From Candidatus Woesearchaeota archaeon (lineage in GTDB: Archaea; Nanobdellota; Nanobdellia; Woesearchaeales; UBA11576), in contig JABGYH010000007.1 of NCBI GenBank assembly GCA_018675335.1, positions 404,986 through 468,985 on the forward strand: 64,000 bases of DNA, in the 5' to 3' direction. The position numbers and the translations under genes were made by a program. Under the pieces are notes generated by a model, which was not told where the DNA came from, ran no database searches, and saw only the letters and a program-made list of their open reading frames with translations. Below, one piece after another: positions 34,001-43,884 of this stretch; positions within the stretch are counted from its first letter, which is position 1; each line of letters opens with the position of its first letter.

Positions 34001-34459
34001 GAAAAAGGAGTTGGAGTATCAAATGTTTATTCCGATGTTTATGATTTACATTTTGCAGGACCGGGGTTTACATTATCTATAGGTAATAATGCTTATTCAA
34101 GTTCAGAAATAAATTCCATTAAAGTCAAAGGAAAAAATGGAAGACCAGTTCCATTAAAAGTTCAATTTTATAATCAAACTTTTTTAAGTTGTAATGGTGA
34201 AGACTATTTTTTTAATAATGAAAAATTAAGAGTTACTGCGGGAGATAAAATTGGAAATCAATTAATCTTGGCAGAGGATAACTATATTTCAACTGATGAT
34301 TTTTGTGAAGTTCAGGGAGACTATTTTTGCTCGCATTATAGTGGTTGGAGTGATGAAATAGTTTATAATGGAACGGGTTATGAACAACATGCAACAAGTA
34401 GAAATATAACAAAAAAAGTTATTAATTTAATAAATAATCCTAGTTTCGAAGAAACATGA
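31088..34459 (+). CDS. Large secreted surface protein with MopE-type metal-binding motif
   Basis: The 1123-residue protein starts with a signal peptide or anchor (about 9-30). Gly/Ser-rich stretches occur around residues 235-280 and 450-480. A MopE-type putative metal-binding motif, FCGDGIDNDCDKGVD, lies near 568, preceded by CDKDGDGYDGFW near 502. A jelly-roll, carbohydrate-binding-like region spans about 640-830. Many Cys suggest disulfides outside the cell. The protein ends abruptly with LINNPSFEET, which looks like the first strand of a CBM4/9-type domain whose remainder is absent. The stop overlaps the next ATG (ATGA), so the next gene is translationally coupled. Confidence 0.8.
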   Translation: MLFDIKKGFLIFYVINLVLILSLVVIGSEVISGPVKSTLSGGIQDPDLIMGENSITNKLPLAYAENGFWMAFCNKAGEEHPIFCGKIKEVKSDIKVHHPNSVTQDTFLLNYSDSYDFFDIPPNEEVVQISLKFPAEIFKNFDNQFYSSHYWPKGTFTHEDALDLVKAEIETGCAPYSVDTIRKQYDANGYFVGDNAIIVDGLCLDIYLLNHKSCSDMADVNNQFCEGIDSVAPNTVDVNGQYNFYDGGGIGWGGCNPFSGSDGWDGLVSGRNYGRDWLVSGKGDTGNFSPYYLVQNEVKQRIGGCCGNDINGSDLVIQDFDLDIGALKSGEFANSGSAGDMPNQYICANVPKPDLPITDFKSGYGWLDASRPEFNFNIHTVNKNVQTSNISYDIISYNSNWFICDDGSNELNNFYEYALPVNSLSSKWTEQGPLLKKYQRVPEVVEVGGNYGVTEGFGQEGSGSGDVLGQGIGGGSSDAKLVDIDEFSAPGSTHGSTEFTSCDKDGDGYDGFWVLSEDDFQTLLEQGAIKDETDDPCYNPQPINGVYDCQDLPELNGTKMNPGMVEFCGDGIDNDCDKGVDKEDPEGCVYDKEANLVNGMNFTNAHLFPRFVCHNEDEKGTFVECCGYNLNDCKNDFPNARRMGSPVDTLVEFHNWAGNKCGEGTSNCILQYKIKLPSSEDKQINNPYYLALYLEDADSKIINWEDHEYLEFYVWFTTNFHQNLFLGKYIGPEGDSSGVQGKKRTHENYQKIIEVPIIDYVVNEISLRKWLHVKVPISIIPVSEQMSIGLIALHSYPVNLFEIDQNYDEQNDNINDYSNLIALDRFFLTPKKSELTKVELEGNLFCTGTFPVSTWIDDLDNDNLDKTKYGPFKIGHAVCDSMPGYKWTGNYCCGDDGGNNSVGLIFGEGSFKEYYTDINGSCWGSSPILEPTRFLPVIYNITHGSMSSKAGQTEEIIRVCKNASCNFYVSPEKGVGVSNVYSDVYDLHFAGPGFTLSIGNNAYSSSEINSIKVKGKNGRPVPLKVQFYNQTFLSCNGEDYFFNNEKLRVTAGDKIGNQLILAEDNYISTDDFCEVQGDYFCSHYSGWSDEIVYNGTGYEQHATSRNITKKVINLINNPSFEET

Positions 34460-37400
34460 AAAAGATAAATTTAATTTGGATTTTAGTAAGTTTGGTTTTG
34501 GTAAATTCTATTTTTGTTAGTTCTATTGGAGAGCCATTTGTTAATTTTGCGTCTAAACAAAAAATGTGTTTTAATAATGAAGAAAATGGACTTTATAACT
34601 TAGTTTTTAATATTCCTGAAGGGTTTAACCATGTGTCTGCATCACCTTATTATTGTTTGATGACTTTGGGTAACTCTAAAGAGACTTCTCAAGGAGATCT
34701 TTTATCGAGTTTAACAAATTCAAATTATGATTATTGTTGTGAAATTTTTGAAGGCGAACAAAAAGTTGCTTTGGCAGTTAATTCAGATGAATTACCTAAT
34801 TCAGTGAGTGATTTTTATTTTTTTAATGCAGGTGTTGATGTTAGTTGTTGGAATTCACACGAAAAAGTTTTGCATACTGATGGATATTGTGCTGATTTAG
34901 AATGTGTTGATAATGATGGAGACGGATTTTTTTCTCCTGTAAATCAACAGTTTTTAGCTGCTGTTTGTGATAATCAAGATTGTGATGATTCAACTAACTA
35001 TTGTACTGATAACTGTTGGGTTGATAATGATGCAGATGGACTTGCAGACTGTAGTGTTTGTATTGATAATGATGGGGATAATTATGGCATAAATTGTCTT
35101 AATGGCGCTGATTGTTTAGACTCTAATCCTAATTGTAATTCTGATTGCGGAGACTATAATAATAATAATAAAAAAGATTGTGCTGAAGAAAATTCAGGTG
35201 TTGATTTAGATGGTGATGGATTTTGCGAGACTTGTGAAAAAGGCCCTGATTGTGACGAATCAACAACTCTTTGCAGATTAGATTGTGAAACTGATAAAGA
35301 TAATGATGGTATATCTGATTGCAAAGATCCTTGTATTGATCAAGATGGTGATTGGCATTGTTCTGAAGATTCTACTTTCGGGTCTAAAAATGGGTTTGAT
35401 GATATAAATCCAGTTATTGATATTTTTTATGAAAATGCAGAACCTGGAACTTTTAATATTGCTGATTTTTATACTGAAGAATTAAAGAGAGTTATTAATA
35501 ATCTTGCTCCTGATGATTTAAACTACTCATCATATACTGTAGATGGTGAGTCTTCAGAAGCATCTTGTTTCGATGCTAGTTCGGATTTAGCTATTTGGAG
35601 TTGTGCGAATAAATTAGCTATATCGCTTAAAACGTATTTTGATTGTGATGATTCTAATTCGAGTATTTATTCTGGGTGTGTTGAAGAAATATGTGATGGG
35701 ATAGATAATGATGGGGATGGTTATGTTGACGAATGCAATTCCAAATTTGGCTTATCTAAGGTAACTCATAAAAGAGGTTGTATTTATGATGAAACTCCTC
35801 GATGCGTTTTGGAAGATTTAGATCAAGATGGTTATGGCAATATTTCATTAGACTGTTTTAATTGTAATGATTGTGATGATAATAATTATTTTATTAATCC
35901 GTTTGTTTTAGATGATACTCTGGATAATATTGATCAAAATTGTAATGGTATTTTTGATGATGAATTGGATTCAGATGGTGATGGAGTTTCAGATATTAAT
36001 GATGATTGTCCTCAAGAAATAAAAAATTATGATGATCAAATATTTAATGAAGATACTGGCTGTATAAGGCGCCCAGATTATTGGAAAAATGATTCGGGAG
36101 TTGAAGCATATATTTCTGCAATTGATTACAAAGAAGGTGATTTTTCATTAAAGTTAATTGCGAATAATGGAAAAAAATTGTTTCAATCATTTATTGTAGA
36201 ACCCAATCAAATTTATTCTTTTAGTGTTTATGCAAAAATAGTACGAGGTGAATTTGAAGTAAAAATAACTGGCAGTCCTACAATTAATTCAACAGTAATG
36301 AGTGATTTATCTTGGAATAGATATGTCTTGATGTTTAATTCAACGAATCATGAATTAATTAATATAGAATTTGAATCTTTACAAGCTGATTCTATTATTG
36401 TTTTAGATGCACTACAATTAGAAGAGGCAGAGGTTGCAACAAAATTTATTAATTTTCAACATAAAGATTATGGCGTGTGGGATTCTAAAGGGTGTTGTCC
36501 TCAAGATTACTGTTGGACTGGGGGGAGTTTAAAATATGATATTGATAAAAATCCTGAAACTGGTGAGAGCGGTAAAGAAATACTTGATTGTGTTCATGAT
36601 GATGTTTATGAAACAAATGCTTGCATGCCCCCTCTTGGTTGGGAAACTTCAGTTGGTGATAATCAAGCAGGATTGTTCAAATCTATAAATTGTAAAGGTG
36701 CTGATTGTGCAGATTCTGGCTATAGGTGTATAAATGGAGATTGGAAATTATCTAAAATAAAATATTCACCATATAGAGATCAAGCAGGCTTTTGTCCTAA
36801 TGAGACTATGTGTTATGCAGGTGCTTTAAGTTCAAGTTCCGAAAATGAATCTTGTGAGGTAGATAAAGTTTGTTTTGAATCTGGAGGGTGGAGTAATAAA
36901 TTTAGTCCAAGTTTACAATCTGAAATGAGTGAAAGCTTTTATTGTTATAATGGTGAATGGACCACAAGAACAAAATCAATAGCAATGCAATTACTCAAAA
37001 TAGCTGAAAATTCAAATAATTTTACCTTATTTTGTGATGAATTTAAACTAACATTAATCCCTGGACAAAAAGGATATCGGGGTCTTGAATTACCTGAAGA
37101 ATTGTATTCGTCTCAACTTATAGAAAACTTTTTTAAAAATAAACAAGGCGCGGGTCTTGGTTATACATCAACAAATAATACTGTAAATGAATTTTGCGTT
37201 TTAAACATGGATGAAAAAGTAATTGTTGGTGTTAGTTTGAATGTTTTACCAAACGAAACTATTGGTGATGAGGGTTTATCTTTTTGGAAAATATTAAGAG
37301 GTGAAGATAATTATTGTGAAGAAGCAATGACTTCAGAAAATTATACTTCATGTGATTCTGTTCAAGATGTTTTTTATGATTCAAAATTAAATAGTGTAAT

Positions 37401-38724
37401 ATTTACTAAAAATGGTCAAAAAGTGCCACAACTTTCTGAAAAAACATTTTTAGATGAAACTATTGAAGTGTTAAGAAATTTGTTAGATCGTATTTTAAAA
37501 GTATTTGGAATAACTGCGACTGGAAGTCAATATTCCAAAACAGCACATGAAATGGCAGATTCGAACGCATTTATTTCTGATACAGGTGATTTTGATAAAC
37601 TGTTTATTTCATCACATCCTGGTCCAAATAATAAACCTAAAACAATTAGGGCAGTTCATGAGTATACTTACAACAAAAATCATAATGGTGGTGATGGAGG
37701 AGTAATTGATTTTATAGAAGTTCAATATGATAATTACAAAACAAATATTTGTGATTATTTTGATTACAGATTATTTGATCCTGATAGGCCATATATTCTT
37801 CAAAGAGATAATAAACCTAAAGATGTTGTTTGCACTCCAGTTATTTTAAATGAAGATGATTGGTATTTTTCAATTTATGTATATTTGCCTAAGTTAGAAT
37901 GTAGTTTGAATTTTTGTCAACAAGATTATGATGATACTTTTTGGAATGATATAACTGCTAGTTTAAGATTGAGATCTGCAAAAGAGTTTGATGAATTGGA
38001 TCAAGAAAATTATTATTGGAATGTATCTTCTAATCATGTTGCTGTGGAAGCTCCAATAAAATTTAATATGGTTAATGGTTCTAATAACATAATTGGTTTT
38101 ACTTATGAATTTGGCGATGGAACAAATGCTGCTAAAACTGGAGCATTTAATCAAGCATTAAATGAGTTTGAACATTTTTATACAATGAATGGAACTTATA
38201 CTCCAAAAGTTTATTTGTTATTAAAAAACTTTGAAATTGTAGAAGCTAAACCAATTGGAACTGGTGAAATAATTGTAGAACCTAAACCAAAAATACAAAT
38301 TAATGAAGAGCAAATTTTAGGTCCTTTGTATAAATTTGAAGTAATTGTTGAGGGAGGAGAAAGCCCTTATACCTTTATGTTTGATTTCGGAGAAGAAGAT
38401 GTTGATCCAGTTGTAATGCATAATGGAGTGGTTACGACGGAAGAAGATATGGCAGAATTGAATGAAATAACTGGTAATTCCATAACTGGAAATGTGGTTG
38501 TTCCACTTAATTTTGTTCCAGTACAACCATTGTTAGATCTTGAGGGAGTTCAGTCTTTTGTAGATATGAAAACAATTGAATGGCAAGACTCTGGAAATAA
38601 ATTAATAGTTTCAAATATTCAACATCAATATTCTGCAGGAGGATATCATGACGTTTCTGTAGAAGTTGGAACTTTAGGTGCCACATTTACTAAAACTAAA
38701 AGACCAATGATAAAAGCATCATGA
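34456..38724 (+). CDS. Giant surface protein with Ca-binding repeats, CBM-like and PKD domains
   Basis: The 1422-residue protein has a signal peptide (1-24). An N-terminal half carries many D-X-D-X-D-G and CDD motifs (VDNDGDGF, VDNDADGLAD, IDNDGDNYG, VDLDGDGFC, ICDGIDNDGDGYVDEC), as in MopE-type and thrombospondin type 3-like Ca sites. A jelly-roll module lies at about 537-668 (DYWKNDSGVEAYIS to LQLEEAEVATKF). PKD-like domains lie at about 1193-1260 (YEFGDG) and 1285-1415. There is no C-terminal anchor, so it is either secreted or held by other envelope proteins. A role in surface structure or glycan binding is inferred. Confidence 0.8.
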   Translation: MKKINLIWILVSLVLVNSIFVSSIGEPFVNFASKQKMCFNNEENGLYNLVFNIPEGFNHVSASPYYCLMTLGNSKETSQGDLLSSLTNSNYDYCCEIFEGEQKVALAVNSDELPNSVSDFYFFNAGVDVSCWNSHEKVLHTDGYCADLECVDNDGDGFFSPVNQQFLAAVCDNQDCDDSTNYCTDNCWVDNDADGLADCSVCIDNDGDNYGINCLNGADCLDSNPNCNSDCGDYNNNNKKDCAEENSGVDLDGDGFCETCEKGPDCDESTTLCRLDCETDKDNDGISDCKDPCIDQDGDWHCSEDSTFGSKNGFDDINPVIDIFYENAEPGTFNIADFYTEELKRVINNLAPDDLNYSSYTVDGESSEASCFDASSDLAIWSCANKLAISLKTYFDCDDSNSSIYSGCVEEICDGIDNDGDGYVDECNSKFGLSKVTHKRGCIYDETPRCVLEDLDQDGYGNISLDCFNCNDCDDNNYFINPFVLDDTLDNIDQNCNGIFDDELDSDGDGVSDINDDCPQEIKNYDDQIFNEDTGCIRRPDYWKNDSGVEAYISAIDYKEGDFSLKLIANNGKKLFQSFIVEPNQIYSFSVYAKIVRGEFEVKITGSPTINSTVMSDLSWNRYVLMFNSTNHELINIEFESLQADSIIVLDALQLEEAEVATKFINFQHKDYGVWDSKGCCPQDYCWTGGSLKYDIDKNPETGESGKEILDCVHDDVYETNACMPPLGWETSVGDNQAGLFKSINCKGADCADSGYRCINGDWKLSKIKYSPYRDQAGFCPNETMCYAGALSSSSENESCEVDKVCFESGGWSNKFSPSLQSEMSESFYCYNGEWTTRTKSIAMQLLKIAENSNNFTLFCDEFKLTLIPGQKGYRGLELPEELYSSQLIENFFKNKQGAGLGYTSTNNTVNEFCVLNMDEKVIVGVSLNVLPNETIGDEGLSFWKILRGEDNYCEEAMTSENYTSCDSVQDVFYDSKLNSVIFTKNGQKVPQLSEKTFLDETIEVLRNLLDRILKVFGITATGSQYSKTAHEMADSNAFISDTGDFDKLFISSHPGPNNKPKTIRAVHEYTYNKNHNGGDGGVIDFIEVQYDNYKTNICDYFDYRLFDPDRPYILQRDNKPKDVVCTPVILNEDDWYFSIYVYLPKLECSLNFCQQDYDDTFWNDITASLRLRSAKEFDELDQENYYWNVSSNHVAVEAPIKFNMVNGSNNIIGFTYEFGDGTNAAKTGAFNQALNEFEHFYTMNGTYTPKVYLLLKNFEIVEAKPIGTGEIIVEPKPKIQINEEQILGPLYKFEVIVEGGESPYTFMFDFGEEDVDPVVMHNGVVTTEEDMAELNEITGNSITGNVVVPLNFVPVQPLLDLEGVQSFVDMKTIEWQDSGNKLIVSNIQHQYSAGGYHDVSVEVGTLGATFTKTKRPMIKAS

Positions 38725-38781
38725 TCTTACAAAAAACTTATAAAATTCTCTCATTCTTAAATAATAAAAGAGGATAATTAC

Positions 38782-41700
38782 ATGTTTTTAAAAAACAAAA
38801 AAGCACAAGTAGCTTTATTCATTCTAATTGGAGTTGTAATGGTTGGGATATATGGATTTATGAATTATCTAACCACATCAGTTAATACTGCACAACTAGA
38901 TCAAAGTGTTGAAAAAGTGCAAACTGAATTATTTCAATCAGGAGCAATACCTGTTTATGTAGAATTTTGTTTAGATAAAACAGCACAAGAAGCAATAATT
39001 CTTGCAGGACTTCAGGGAGGAGACATATTTACAAATCAAGAAGGTCCAATGCTTATTCCTCAAAAAAGTTTACAAATACCTGCACCGCTTCAAACATTTC
39101 CATCTACAAAAGTAAAATATGGAATTTTACGCCCTAAACTTAATAATAATTCAAATTATCCAGAACCTCCCGGCTATCCAGGACATAATCAAGTTCCTGC
39201 ATTAAATTTTAGTACTTGGGGAAATTTTGGATCAAATTCTCTTAGAAAATTATGCGATATAAATGGAACAAATAAACCACTAGCAATTTTAGGATATTTC
39301 AATCCATTATGTTATCATAATCTTTACACTGATTTTTGGTCAACACAAGAACAAATAGAATATTTTGTGAGTAAACGAATGCAGAGTTGTGTAAATTGGA
39401 CTGCAATAAAAAATGAAACTGGAATAAATGTAACCGTTACTGGACTTCCTGAAACTACAATGACTTTGGGAGTTACTAATGTTTACATGAACATAACATA
39501 TCCCTTAGAAATTGAAACAATTGGTTCTGGAACTCAATTTACTCGAGCTAGTTTTGGAACAAAAATTCCTGTACGATTTAAAAGAATAGTTGAATTTGCA
39601 ACACTACTAAATTCAATGGATTCAATTTATTTAAGTTTTAATTATTCAAATTATAATTTTGTTAGTATGTGGGATGAATATATTGACATTAAATTATTTA
39701 CTCCATTTGAAAAAATTGGGGGATTTGATGAAGTAGTACAAATAACTGATACAAAATCATCAATTGGTGGAAAACCATTTATTTATCGATTTGTTCGAGA
39801 AAACAGATATCCAGTTCTCGATTATATCAAATATACTAAACAAGAAAAATATGATATAATAACTATGGAATATCGCAACTTAACAATTTCACCAAATCCT
39901 GATTGTGTTGGTTGTATATACGATCCTGACGAGGATAAACTAACATATGATTTTACTGGCTGGAAAGAAACTTGCAGTGAAAAATTTAATTTTAATACTG
40001 GAGAATCAAATCTAAGTTGTTCACTTAATCAACCACAATCTTTAAACACAAATAAAAATCCAGGAAATTGGACTGGATCAATTGATTATAATTTAACACT
40101 GCAAAACGCAACTATTTATTTAGAACATGAAGACATAGGACCTCATAACATTACTGTTTATGTTTGCGACGATGCAGGACTGTGTGATTATCAAATAGTT
40201 CGAGTGATGGTATTTGACGTTCCTCAAATGTTTATTAAAGGTGCAAATAAGTATGGGGACATTCCTGATGAATATGCATCAATTGAAGATCCATACGAAA
40301 TAAAAGGAACAACAATACAATATTTTACAGATATTGTTACAATAATATTTAATGATGCCATAGAAAATTTTGAAATATCTTTACCTGGAGAAAAAGATAA
40401 ATTTGATTACAAATTAGATGTTCCTTGGGAAAATTATGATATAAATACGATAGTTGATAAATTTTTTAAACGCGAAAATTTAGATGGAATAAATTTAACA
40501 CACAACATAACTATGACTGTAACTCCATCACTTCCTCCAAAAGTGATGCTTCCTGTAAACGTATTTCAATGTTTACCTCATCGAAATGAAAAACATCCAT
40601 TTCCATATCCTTATCATAATTATACATTAAATTCTGATGGTAGTTTAGGAGAAGAAGAAATTGAACCTTTCCAAGCAGGACATGCTTGTTGTAGTTTGGG
40701 TGATGAACAAATTGTTATTGCAAATTTATCTGAGATGTTTGATCAAGGAGAATATTTAATAAAACATGAGTTTGGAACTAATGTTAAATTTAGTTTAGTA
40801 TCTATGGATTTTCCTGCAGCAGCTATTTTTTATGCTCCTGCTGTTGATGGAACTATGGCAGGTATTTGCGGTGCAGATGATTGTTTAAGTTTTAATTTAA
40901 CAGTTCCAGGAATATTAAACATTACAGTGGATAAAACTGCAAATTTTTTTAGTTTAATTAATCAAGATGAAATTTTAATTAAATTTATTTTAACATCAAC
41001 AGATTCAAACTATCCTGAATATGGAAGTTATCTTGATGAAAGTAAAATCTGTTTTGAAGGTGCTGCGCAATATTCTGCAGTTGGTTTATTTGATGATGTT
41101 GGACAAACCGTAACTTATTTTGATGAAGTGGGAGGGCTTATTTGTAAATTTGGCGGAAATAATTTCATTTGTACTGACCAACAACTTTCTGCCATGTCTA
41201 ATGATATTATTCGACGAGAATTTTTACATTTTTGTTCTGGGGATGTCAATAGTGGTATGTTGGGTATTGAACCTAGAGGAAATATTTGTGGTGGATTAAA
41301 ATCCGAAAAATATTATATTCATGACAATTGCGAAGATAAAAAATTGGGTGAAGATGAATCTTGTGAAGGTCCCGCACCTCCAAAAACAAGTTGGCCCAAA
41401 TTAAATGCTGCAAATTGTCATCCTTATTCATATGATTCTGGAAAAACTTATGAGTATACGTTTAATATGACTCTTGCAGATGGGAGTCCGCCCGACGGTA
41501 TTTGTAATAATCAAATGACTTGTAGTTCTTCAAACACTGAATTTAATGCATCTGAAACAGAGGGAAAATATATTTTATTTGGTGCAGTATGTAAAAATGG
41601 TGAATGTAATGATCCTTTGCCTGCTGAATTAGGATCTGTTGATTGTAATAATTTTAATGGACTTGCAGATCAAGATCTTGCAGCGCAAAATTATTATTGT

Positions 41701-42567
41701 GAATATGCAACACCTGCAAAAACTAATCTTTCAAGTAAATTTTGGAATTGCAGTGAAAATCCTGACGCTGCGTGTGCAGGTGTTAAAGCAAATCCAGATA
41801 TTTCTTCAAATATGTGTGATGCGTGTTCAAGCAAACAAAATTCTCCTAAAATTCAAAATGTTGGCAGCACTTGGCAAGGAGATAAATGTTGTGGTGATGA
41901 TTTGGGTGAAGGAGGATTTCCTTATTTTCATTCCGGTAATGCTGCGAAAAGAGCAGGATCAACTCAGTTATTTGCAGGCGCATTTATGGGCGAAGTTTGT
42001 GATGATTATTATTCCAACGATCCTTCGAAAGGGATTGATAATAATTGCGATGGTAAAGTAAATTGTGAAGCTAATGAATGCGGCGGTAAAATTGGTCCGA
42101 ATAAAAAATATTGTTGCACTACTAATAATCACTGTAATATGAAAATAGATCCACATTTTGAAAAAGCAAGTTGTGGTGAAGATCCTATTTTACAAACTGA
42201 TGATGGTGAGTGTGTTTGTAGCGATCTTAATAGTGATAAAAAAGTTTTTTTAACTTCTGCATTGCTTGATGGCGGATTCGAATTTTGTAGTCCTATATTG
42301 GGTTATAATTCTAAACACAGAATTTTAGTTGTTCATGATTCTTTATCTGATGAGATTGATGTCGAAATTGGAATTGAGTTTTATAAAGATAATTTTGTTA
42401 CTGAATTTGAGGAATGTGAAATTTCATTGGATTTGCCAGTGAATGCGTGTTCGGAAAATAAACTTGATGAATCTATTAAACAGGCCACTTGTAATTTTGA
42501 ACAAAATCAAGAAATCATAATTTCTAATAGTGGTGATGAATGTTTTGCAAAATTGAGTAAAAAATAA
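38782..42567 (+). CDS. Large pilin-leader surface protein (KKAQ signal, cadherin-like domain)
   Basis: The 1261-residue protein opens with MFLKNKKAQVALFILIGVV: a basic stretch, cleavage-like A/Q at 8/9 and a hydrophobic helix to about 31, as in class III (pilin) signal peptides. The body has a dystroglycan/cadherin-like module (DPDEDKLTYDFTGW to YVCDDAGLCDYQIVRVMVFD, about 377-480). The Cys-rich C-terminal third includes GIDNNCDGKVNCEANEC. Such a large pilin-like protein may be a tip or minor component of a filament or a membrane-anchored adhesin. GAGG lies before the start. It lies 57 bp after the previous gene, probably in the same operon, and ends flush against the opposing lipoprotein gene. 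Confidence 0.8.
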   Translation: MFLKNKKAQVALFILIGVVMVGIYGFMNYLTTSVNTAQLDQSVEKVQTELFQSGAIPVYVEFCLDKTAQEAIILAGLQGGDIFTNQEGPMLIPQKSLQIPAPLQTFPSTKVKYGILRPKLNNNSNYPEPPGYPGHNQVPALNFSTWGNFGSNSLRKLCDINGTNKPLAILGYFNPLCYHNLYTDFWSTQEQIEYFVSKRMQSCVNWTAIKNETGINVTVTGLPETTMTLGVTNVYMNITYPLEIETIGSGTQFTRASFGTKIPVRFKRIVEFATLLNSMDSIYLSFNYSNYNFVSMWDEYIDIKLFTPFEKIGGFDEVVQITDTKSSIGGKPFIYRFVRENRYPVLDYIKYTKQEKYDIITMEYRNLTISPNPDCVGCIYDPDEDKLTYDFTGWKETCSEKFNFNTGESNLSCSLNQPQSLNTNKNPGNWTGSIDYNLTLQNATIYLEHEDIGPHNITVYVCDDAGLCDYQIVRVMVFDVPQMFIKGANKYGDIPDEYASIEDPYEIKGTTIQYFTDIVTIIFNDAIENFEISLPGEKDKFDYKLDVPWENYDINTIVDKFFKRENLDGINLTHNITMTVTPSLPPKVMLPVNVFQCLPHRNEKHPFPYPYHNYTLNSDGSLGEEEIEPFQAGHACCSLGDEQIVIANLSEMFDQGEYLIKHEFGTNVKFSLVSMDFPAAAIFYAPAVDGTMAGICGADDCLSFNLTVPGILNITVDKTANFFSLINQDEILIKFILTSTDSNYPEYGSYLDESKICFEGAAQYSAVGLFDDVGQTVTYFDEVGGLICKFGGNNFICTDQQLSAMSNDIIRREFLHFCSGDVNSGMLGIEPRGNICGGLKSEKYYIHDNCEDKKLGEDESCEGPAPPKTSWPKLNAANCHPYSYDSGKTYEYTFNMTLADGSPPDGICNNQMTCSSSNTEFNASETEGKYILFGAVCKNGECNDPLPAELGSVDCNNFNGLADQDLAAQNYYCEYATPAKTNLSSKFWNCSENPDAACAGVKANPDISSNMCDACSSKQNSPKIQNVGSTWQGDKCCGDDLGEGGFPYFHSGNAAKRAGSTQLFAGAFMGEVCDDYYSNDPSKGIDNNCDGKVNCEANECGGKIGPNKKYCCTTNNHCNMKIDPHFEKASCGEDPILQTDDGECVCSDLNSDKKVFLTSALLDGGFEFCSPILGYNSKHRILVVHDSLSDEIDVEIGIEFYKDNFVTEFEECEISLDLPVNACSENKLDESIKQATCNFEQNQEIIISNSGDECFAKLSKK

Positions 42568-43692
42568 TTAAAAATTATATTGTGCAGTTATTTTTGCTGA
42601 GTCACATTCTTGGTTAAATGTTTCATTTATGCTTTCATATTTTCCCGGATCATTTCTGTGACTTATTCTATCAATTTCAGTTTGTGTTAAATTAGTCCAA
42701 ATTTTTTGTATGAGATTAATTTCTTCTAGTGAAGCATCGAAAGAACCTTCTGCAGCTCCAGTTGTATGATCTTTTGTTAATTGGGCTGTCATAATTTCTT
42801 GAGCTAATTTATCGTACGCAGAATTTGGTAAGGCAACTACATTTCCGCAAAAATTTGCAAAGGTAACATAATTTCCGTGTTCCCAATTAATAATTAAATC
42901 AGTGGTTTCTCCAGTGTCATTGTTTGTTAAATTAAGCGTTAGGGTAGCTTCTCCAAAATAATTTGTTTTTTGAGTGCTTCCAAAATATACTGTTTCTTCT
43001 TCAACTGCACAACCAATATCTTGGGCTAATTCTGAGGTGGAGTTAGTTATTTCACAAGATGTGTTTTGGCCTCCATTAACATATTCCGCATTCATCAAAA
43101 GTGTTAATCCGTTTGTTCCTTCGTTAATTCTATAATCTGTTATCTTCAAAGCGTTCGGATCATCTTTGTCGTAACGAAATTGTGTTGTGATTGAAGTTTG
43201 ATTGCTGCCGTCGAGAGAATCGAATCTAAATTCTAAAGTATAATTTCCGCTTGGAAGTTCCCCTCCATTAAATGCAGTGTGATTATTAATCTCTCCAGAT
43301 AAATTATCTCCTGGAGTTACAACTCTTGAATCTACTTCGATGTCAAAATCATCGTCAGGATTTGGCGTGTCGTTATCTCCGACGAGAATTACTCTAGAAT
43401 CTAAATCTGCAAAAATACTTCCAGGAACATTTACTCCAAATGGAAGGTTAAAATCAGCACTTGAATAATTATTATTTCCATTAATTGGTGGAATTACTGA
43501 ATCAGAATCAATTGGATCAAAAGGATCATCTGATGAATCATCATTTGGTTGCGCATCAGGTTTTGAAATATCAACTTGCGAAGTATCAGGACCAAAAGAA
43601 TCATTGTGTCCTTCGTTACTTGAACCACTACATGAAGTGGCCATTGCACCAGTTGCGATTAATAATGCGGGAATATACCAAATTGATTTCAT
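42568..43692 (-). CDS. Secreted lipoprotein of unknown function
   Basis: The 374-residue protein has a short signal peptide ending in a lipobox-like ATSC (Cys21), then an acidic Asp/Ser/Pro-rich tether (about 22-75) and a beta-rich domain. It has two pairs of Cys (CEITN/CAVEEE and CGNVV/CDSAK). I do not recognise the domain. It has GGAGGC upstream as a ribosome binding site. It is the only gene on the minus strand between 31 and 64 kb and converges with the 38782 gene with no gap. Its start codon region diverges from the giant gene at 43885. Confidence 0.75.
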   Translation of the reverse strand: MKSIWYIPALLIATGAMATSCSGSSNEGHNDSFGPDTSQVDISKPDAQPNDDSSDDPFDPIDSDSVIPPINGNNNYSSADFNLPFGVNVPGSIFADLDSRVILVGDNDTPNPDDDFDIEVDSRVVTPGDNLSGEINNHTAFNGGELPSGNYTLEFRFDSLDGSNQTSITTQFRYDKDDPNALKITDYRINEGTNGLTLLMNAEYVNGGQNTSCEITNSTSELAQDIGCAVEEETVYFGSTQKTNYFGEATLTLNLTNNDTGETTDLIINWEHGNYVTFANFCGNVVALPNSAYDKLAQEIMTAQLTKDHTTGAAEGSFDASLEEINLIQKIWTNLTQTEIDRISHRNDPGKYESINETFNQECDSAKITAQYNF

Positions 43693-43884
43693 AAATAAGC
43701 CTCCAAATAACTGTTATAATCTTATTATATTACTTTCGTCTTTTTAAAGTTTTCCATTATTAACTACTATATAATGGCTATTTTTATTATATTAATATTT
43801 TATTTATTATTATAAAAATACAAAAGTTTTTTAAATAATAATATACTTTTACTTATAAATTAACGCGTTAACATCGGTGTTTGG
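43693..43884. promoter_or_regulatory. Divergent promoter region
   Basis: The 192-bp AT-rich gap has CTTATAAATT (about 43853-43862) some 25-30 bases before the plus-strand start at 43885, and a TTTAAAAA element on the minus strand around 43741-43750 for the lipoprotein gene. Confidence 0.4.
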
